Assembly (NCBI GenBank): GCA_963922205.1
Contig: CAWUHX010000427.1
Location: 62,001 to 126,000 of the forward strand
Direction of reading: 5' to 3'
Source: Romanomermis culicivorax
Taxonomy: Eukaryota > Nematoda > Enoplea > Mermithida > Mermithidae
Length of the DNA stretch: 64,000 bases
In this document: positions 58,417-64,000 of the stretch, one piece after another
How positions within the stretch are numbered: position 1 is the stretch's first letter
Layout: every line of letters begins with the position of its first letter
Position numbers and translations under genes: made by a program
Notes under the pieces: model-generated
What the model saw: the letters and a program-made list of their open reading frames with translations, nothing else
Databases searched by the model: none
Told to the model about the DNA's origin: nothing

Positions 58417-59000
58417 GAATCTACCCATTCAAGAGAACGCCAAAGACATCAACTCCTTTCTTGGCCTTCTGTCTTACTACAGGCATTTCATCATTGGTTG
58501 TGCCTGGCTCAGCAAGCTGCTAACCAAGTTCTTACAGAAGGAAATTACTTTCCTGCGGTCAAAACCTCAGCAGGAGGCATTGGATGAACTCTGGCGATTG
58601 CTGACAAACCCTCCTATTTCGGGCCATCCCCACTTTATGAAATCCTTCATCCTCCAGACAGATGCAAGTATTTCCGGAATAGGAGCAGTTTTAAGCCAGT
58701 TAGACAATAATGAACACCATCATCCTAGGGCATATGCCAATCGGGGGTTAACAGCGGCCAAGAAAAACTACTCTATTATGAAGTTGGAAACTCTTGCTGT
58801 CGTCAATTTTGCCAAGCACTTTTGACCATACCTCTTTTCAACATGAGGTGGTCGTACAGACTGACCATATGGCTGTCAAAACAGTGTTAGAGAAGCCTAA
58901 TCCCTCTACTCAGATGTCTCAATGAGGACTCGCGCTCGCCAAATTCAAACTGACAATTTGGCTGTGAAAAAGTCAGTCTAACGGTAATGCTGATGCATTA
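58417..59000 (+). pseudogene. RNase H region of element 3
   Basis: After RT, the sequence INSFLGLLSYYRHFI-like connection is followed by FILQTDASISGIGAVLSQ, the first RNase H Asp motif, and AAKKNYSIMKLETLAVV, with the conserved Glu. After stop TGA at 58823-58825 the rest (TDHMAVK and NADALSG-like end) lies in other frames. RNase H removes the RNA strand of the hybrid. This copy is broken. Confidence 0.7.
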
Positions 59001-59078
59001 TCAGGTATACCAGATCCTACTTCTCTCACTGGTCAGAGTATTGTTGATACTCCTCTTTACCGGCCTGAGAGACATGTA

Positions 59079-60547
59079 ATGATAATCACCAATGGTGTAC
59101 AGCACCTGGAGAGATCAAGGAAGATCAGGAATGGTGTGCAGCACCTGGCGAGATCAGAAACTTATGCGGAGATATCAATTAATGTGCAGGACTGTGACCT
59201 TCTCGCAGCTCAATTTGAGGACCCGGATCTAGCCTCCATTCTCAAATCACTGAAACCCTACAGTGATCAGAATGATGTTGATGGCTACCATCTGTTGGAT
59301 AACATCCTCCAGAAATGGACAGGTGAGTCCAACAAGATTGTCATACCTAGATCCATGGTTACTACCATTATCCAGGCTCATCACGATGACATCTTGGCTG
59401 GAAACTTTGGTGCTAAATGTGCCACATGGCTCATAGCTTGCAGGTACTAATGGCCATCCCTCAGTCTGGACGTCAAGTCCTTTTGTCAGCAATGTGATCT
59501 TTGCCAATGGAATAAGCCTGCCCCACAAAAGACTGGAGCAGCCCTGAAACCTATCAAAATTGCGGGTCTGTTTCACCCTGTAGGAGTTGACTGCATGGGA
59601 CTCATGACCACTAGTGAGGCTGGCAACCATTTCATTGTAGTCTTCATGGACTACTTTAGGAAATGGGTCCAGGCATTAGTTACTCTGGATATCACTGCCC
59701 AAACCATAGCCCAACTTTTTGTCACACCAGTTATCTGTCAGCACAGGGCGCCGCAGATTCTACAGTCTGATCATAGCACTGATTCCACATCAAAACTGAT
59801 GGCTGAAATCACTGCTATCTGTTAAACTAAGAGATCCACTCCACTGCTTATCATCGGATGACAAATGGTGAAGTGGAAAGAGCTAATAAAATGCTAGCTA
59901 CACAGCTACGTATGTTTGTCCATCAAGGTCATACAGATTGGGACGAAAACCTGCCATATTCTGTGTTTGCCGTCAACATTAGCATGAATGAGTCCACAGG
60001 GTATTCACCTTTAAAACTCATATATGGTCACACACCCATGGTACCTGTTGATGGCCCGCTCTCATTCAACCCTCGGGCACATATCATTGATGTGTCCACA
60101 TATGATATGGAGGTCAAATGCCATTTCACAAATGCTTTGACCTTGATCCAGAGTCAGATTGAGAAATCACAGGCAGCTTACGCTCAGTCATACGAGTGCA
60201 TGGCAGGACATATCTCATACAAAGTAGGGGATCAAGTGCTCAGACTGCACACTTCTAGCAGACGTGGTCTCACCCCTAAACCGATGCCCATTCATGATGG
60301 GCCCTATCTTGTCAGGAATGTGACATATCCTAATGTCACCATTCACCTTGAGACAGATCAAGAAGATACTGTGCATATCAATCAGCTTGGACACTACCTG
60401 TCACCTGATCTGCCCAGTGAAGCAGAGGAGTTACCTTCCTCTTCACAAGTTGTAGAGTCGGCACACTTGTTGATTCGATCAACAAGTCCGGATTTTATGC
60501 CCAATCTAATTGACCCACATCTTGATGCAGAGGTCTCCAACCCATAA
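59079..60547 (+). pseudogene. integrase of element 3 (broken)
   Basis: The zinc-binding domain reads AHHDDILAGNFGAKC then CQQCDLC; the second His of the usual GHFG is Asn. The core follows after stop TAA 59448-59450: first Asp in VGVDCMGLM, second in LQSDHSTDS, and after TAA 59823-59825 the Glu in TNGEVERANKML (59858 on). The C-terminal frame 59858-60547 is long and intact, with VNISMNESTGYSPLKLIYG, a DQVLR strand and the GPYLV GPY/F element. The gene is split over three frames or stops. Confidence 0.8.
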
Positions 60548-60910
60548 TCAAGACGCTCTTCTCTTCTTTGTCCCGGCTCACGGACAAGGACTTCCTTTTT
60601 CAAAGGATCACTGTGCCCCTCATGGAATACCCATTTTTGACCCATGTCAGATCATTAGTGGAAAGAAGAGAATGAGTAGCGACCAAAGCATCTAAACAAG
60701 GGTATAGCCTCATACCACAGGTGCATCTTTGAGATAGCATGCATCTTGCCCCTAAATGTTTTTTTTCCTCTCATTATAGACCTCACCTCAATGGACCCTT
60801 GACCACCAGCTGTCACACCCCTCGGACAATCAACCAACATGAACATGCCGCATGAACCTCAACCACAACAAGGATGAGGACGCCCTTTTTCGAAGGACCG
60901 CCATGTCATG

Positions 60911-61486
60911 TGCCAACCAATTTTCACAAACTTCACATGATTTCCATCAGGTCCATATTTTATGTTTTTTGCCACTTTTTATTTGACAGTTACTTACTTT
61001 TATTTCATTTCATTCATTATGTTTTGCATGCATTTTGTGTGTCATTTTCGTTTCATTTTTGTTGTTTTCCATTCAGCACAGAGGCTACAGTGTGACTCTT
61101 TAATCAGAATTTCGCCAAATAAGCTCTATGAGCTCATGGCCATAATTGGAGCATCACGTGCACTTCTCATCAGTAAAAACTAGCGATGTTTTTGCAATGC
61201 AAAATGACTAGTTAAGAAGTTCTCATTAAAGACATTCATATATTTACCATGGGAATGAAACTCGTTTCCAAGGCTGAACGTATTCGAACTGGAAAATGTA
61301 TATGTGACCATAGGCATATTCTGCACTGTTTTCCTCTCCAGGAGTTAGCTTGGGCGTCATAAGCTCTACCCAGGCCATATTGTAGACCTAGGAGGTCCTT
61401 AAAAGGGCCTGTTCTGTTAGTTTTGTGCTAACTCTTGGGTTCTCCCACTTGCATTCATTTTTGTCTTAGCTTTGTGTTCACCACCG
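60911..61486 (+). repeat. 3' LTR of element 3, truncated by LINE insertion
   Basis: Starts TGCCAACCAATTTTCAC and aligns with 47821 to about 48390. Homology stops where a T-rich tract begins at about 61487. Confidence 0.85.
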
Positions 61487-64000
61487 TCAAATTTTTTTTT
61501 CCTTTTTTTCGATATTGCTTTAATTGGGAATAATTACATACAATAGGACATAAAGTATTTAGTACACATGCAAAGGAAAAAGAAAAACATATTCATAGTA
61601 CTACTTACCCTTGAGGCTAGGGGTGGCTCTATGGCCGTTTTGATTTGTTGAGTTGATTTTCATTTTTATGACATCATGAGTTCCTGGATAGATTTTTTTG
61701 CTTCATAGGCATGACGATCCAAAAGCTTTAGGAAGCAGCTGAGGTCATTTTTAAAGTGTTTAAAAGATAATTGCTTTGTTGTATTTGCAACTTTGTATAT
61801 GTGAAATTTTGTAAAGATTATCAGAATATTTATGATGTTTGACATTATATTTTTTTCTGCCAGTTTGATTCCCAAGATTATGTCATTTTTTCGAATCTGA
61901 AATTTGGTTCTACAGACTTTCTTACAGCATGTTCTACATCATTCCAAAATATTTTTACTACAGGACATTCTACAAATATGTGTAGTATATCTGCTTTTTG
62001 GTCACAGTGTTGGCCTTTGTCCGATACCTGTATTTTATATTTCGTAAGCAGGTAAGGGGTAATCAGAATGTTGTGGAGAATTTTAAACTGGAATTGCTTA
62101 TATTTGTTGCCAACTTTGAGTGTGCTCAGAATTTTCCAAGATTCGTCAAATTCTCTTCCTGCTGAGAGTTGTAGTTTCTTTTCCCAAGCTATTTCGCCTT
62201 TTGGGATATTTTGTTTTGCTTCAATCATGTGTTTTTTTGCTTTATCTAGGTCATTAATGTTGAAGGATTGTATGTTGTATTCAAATTCACTCCATAATGT
62301 CTGATATCTGCTTAGAAACTGTTTCCATTGTTTAGGTATGGCAAAAATTACTTTAGCATAGTCCATCCAGCTAATTTTGACTCCTTCATTCTTTAATTTC
62401 TCATATATTTTGATGGACCATCCATCTTCCAACCAATAATATAAGTAGTTAAATTTCGTTCCTTGTATATTCGGTAAGAAGATGGATTTCTTGTCTATTA
62501 ACACGCATCTGTTGTTGTTTATTCTTTGTGGAATTACTTCAGCAGGTGAAGTAATCTCGAGCGTATTGCTAATAGGAATGTTTTGAAGAGTGTCAAGTAC
62601 CTCAGTGTAGAAGGGTGACAGGTATATTTTCAATTTGCTTGTGGAGAAATTCAACTGAATCAGTTCTGCCAATCCTCCCACCTTTGCCAACTCACATGTT
62701 CCTAACCTACTCCACTTACCAGGATGATTTACTAGCCCCTTGATCCATTTTGATTTGAGAGCTGTGACAGAAATTTGCACATCTGGCATCTTTATACCAC
62801 CATTTTCATAGCTCTGTATCATTACTGCGGATTTTATTTTTGGTTTCGATCCATTCCACGTGAAGTTCTGCTGCATTTTTTTCAGTTCTCTCACAATTTC
62901 CTTACTCACTGGCAGATTTATGAAATCGTAGTTTAATGTGGACATAATTAAGTAATTCCACACTGTGACTTTTCCACAGAATGTTAATCCTCGGGTCTTC
63001 CATATTTCACATTTTCTCTGACATTTCGTGATTTTTTCACCAAAATTTTTCATGTTCATGAGCTCATCATTGTAGGAGAAGTGTATACCCAATATTTTTA
63101 GCACATCTTTGACAGGGCATTTACATAAAGTTGTTTCTCTGCTGTGATTGTCTCCTAATCCCAATACTTGTGTCTTGTCCCAGCAAATTCATTCAATATT
63201 GAGATAGCATTTTCCATGTCTTTTCCATCTTCAACTAGAATTGTAGTGTCATCAGCATACATCGAAACTTTATGATTTTCACCTTTAATTTCCAACCCTT
63301 TATATTCTTTAGATTCATGTAGATTTATAGCTAAAAGTTCCATTGCACATATGAAGATGTACAGTGAGAGAGGACATCCTTGACAGACACCTCTTTGCAG
63401 TTTGAATCACTTGGTTGAGAAACCTGCATTTTGTACTACTGCTTCAGCTCCATTATATAGTGTATTTATCCAATTGCAGAGTTTCTGGCCGAAATTGAAT
63501 TTCCTCAATGAATTAATCATGAAGTTCCAATCTAATGAATCAAATGCTTTTTCTATATCAAGAGATACCAGATAGCCCGCTTTTCCTGTTTTTTACAGTG
63601 GTCAATGATATCCAGTATGTACCTTATATTTTCACCAATATATCTGCCTGGCATGAAACCTTTTTGATCTTCATGTATGACTTTGGCTAATGTCTTTTTT
63701 AGTCTAATTGCCACTGCTTTTGCTAGAATTTTATAGTCCACATTCAACAGAGATATTGGACGCCAGTTGGCCACATCACCTAGGTCTTTCCCAGGTTTCG
63801 GAATTAGTGTTATTACACTTCTCCTCTAGGAATCACCCAAAACTCCATTTTCAAGACCGTAGTTTAAGGATTTCATTAAAGGCACTCTTACCAACTCCCA
63901 ATATGTTTTATAGAATTCTACTGTAATGCCATCATCTCCAGGAGATTTGCCATTTTTCATGCTTTGAACCACTTCATGATACTCTACAGTACTTATGTCT
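61487..64000 (-). mobile_element. L1/Tx1-like LINE, 3' part, inserted in LTR 3
   Basis: On the minus strand the element ends in an A-rich tail (plus-strand T9 and T7 runs, 61491-61509), preceded by about 370 bp of 3' UTR and the RT-bearing ORF2. The 5' part lies beyond the window. A poly(A) tail with no LTR is diagnostic of non-LTR retrotransposons. Confidence 0.85.
61878..64000 (-). pseudogene. LINE ORF2: reverse transcriptase and C-terminal region
   Basis: Reading down the minus strand: RT segment WRPISLLNVDYKILAKA and DQKGFMPGRYIGENI, motif A LDIEKAFDSLDWNF (about 63540), RGVCQGCPLS (about 63390), motif C MYADDTTILVE (about 63260), then the L1/Tx1-type region KILGIHFSYN, FCGKVTVWNYL and GGIKMPDVQISVTALKSKWI and a C-terminal Cys/His motif HCDQKADILHIFVECPV. 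Frame breaks near 63590 and 63160 and TGA about 63408 show decay, but 61878-63164 is a clean 428-codon frame. No endonuclease is visible in the window. Confidence 0.8.

Larger units (their letters stand above)
47821..61490 (+). mobile_element. LTR retrotransposon 3 with env-like region and two protease domains
   Basis: Direct repeats 47821-48948 and 60911-61486 start TGCC(G/A)ACCAA; the 3' LTR is cut by a LINE. Internal order: repeat-rich leader, Gag remnants, env-like glycoprotein region, two retropepsin-like domains, RT, RNase H, integrase. RT-RNase H-integrase order places it in Ty3/Gypsy. Numerous stops, a deleted RT motif A and altered catalytic residues show that it is dead. The internal region is about 12 kb, longer than typical for this class. 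Confidence 0.88.

Overview
The window reads as repeat-rich, AT-rich invertebrate animal DNA. Evidence for an animal: two spliced host genes (a SETD9-type SET-domain protein and a CK1/TTBK-type protein kinase), short introns with GT..AG ends, hAT transposons and derivatives with exact 8-bp target duplications, a Polinton/Maverick with a spliced protein-primed DNA polymerase, three LTR retrotransposons and an L1/Tx1-like LINE. A nematode is my weak preference, from the style of the TTBK-like kinase; the species is not identified.

Layout. 1-3.1 kb: a deleted hAT transposon (196-1775) sitting inside one arm of an older inverted-repeat pair. 3.1-8.4 kb: a 545-bp inverted-repeat element holding a tRNA-Lys-like sequence, then the SETD9-like gene (five exons seen, 4896-8407), whose introns carry a 149-bp hAT MITE and a MITE with TATAGTCTG ends. 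8.4-11.8 kb: intergenic DNA with more MITEs and a GATC-rich block. 11.8-24.3 kb: LTR element 1 (Ty3/Gypsy type): gag with an RGG tail, protease, a truncated reverse transcriptase, a broken integrase, then about 4.5 kb of extra same-strand coding sequence that begins with a DEDDy 3'-5' exonuclease-like domain. 24.7-25.4 kb: another hAT MITE. 26.2-42.8 kb: a Polinton with about 720-bp terminal inverted repeats and a 6-bp target duplication (5 of 6 match). It retains polymerase B on the minus strand and a few small plus-strand genes, and is interrupted by LTR element 2 (33613-40669), which has gag, protease, an RT stub and a second exonuclease-like domain. 43.4-47.4 kb: the kinase gene, five exons, apparently complete, with a 616-bp MITE in intron 1. 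47.8-61.5 kb: LTR element 3, with long LTRs, a degenerate repeat leader, gag, an env-like glycoprotein region placed before pol, two retropepsin-like domains, a damaged RT, RNase H and integrase. Its 3' LTR is cut by a minus-strand LINE (about 61487 to the window end).

Only the two host genes look functional. All large mobile elements carry stops, frameshifts or missing catalytic segments. The most unusual signal is that two different LTR retrotransposons both carry 3'-5' exonuclease-like domains. In element 1 the motif I acidic pair, a candidate motif II aspartate and the motif III Tyr/Asp pair are all visible. In element 2 the fold is recognisable but motifs I and III are not. The env-before-pol order and paired protease domains of element 3 are also uncommon.
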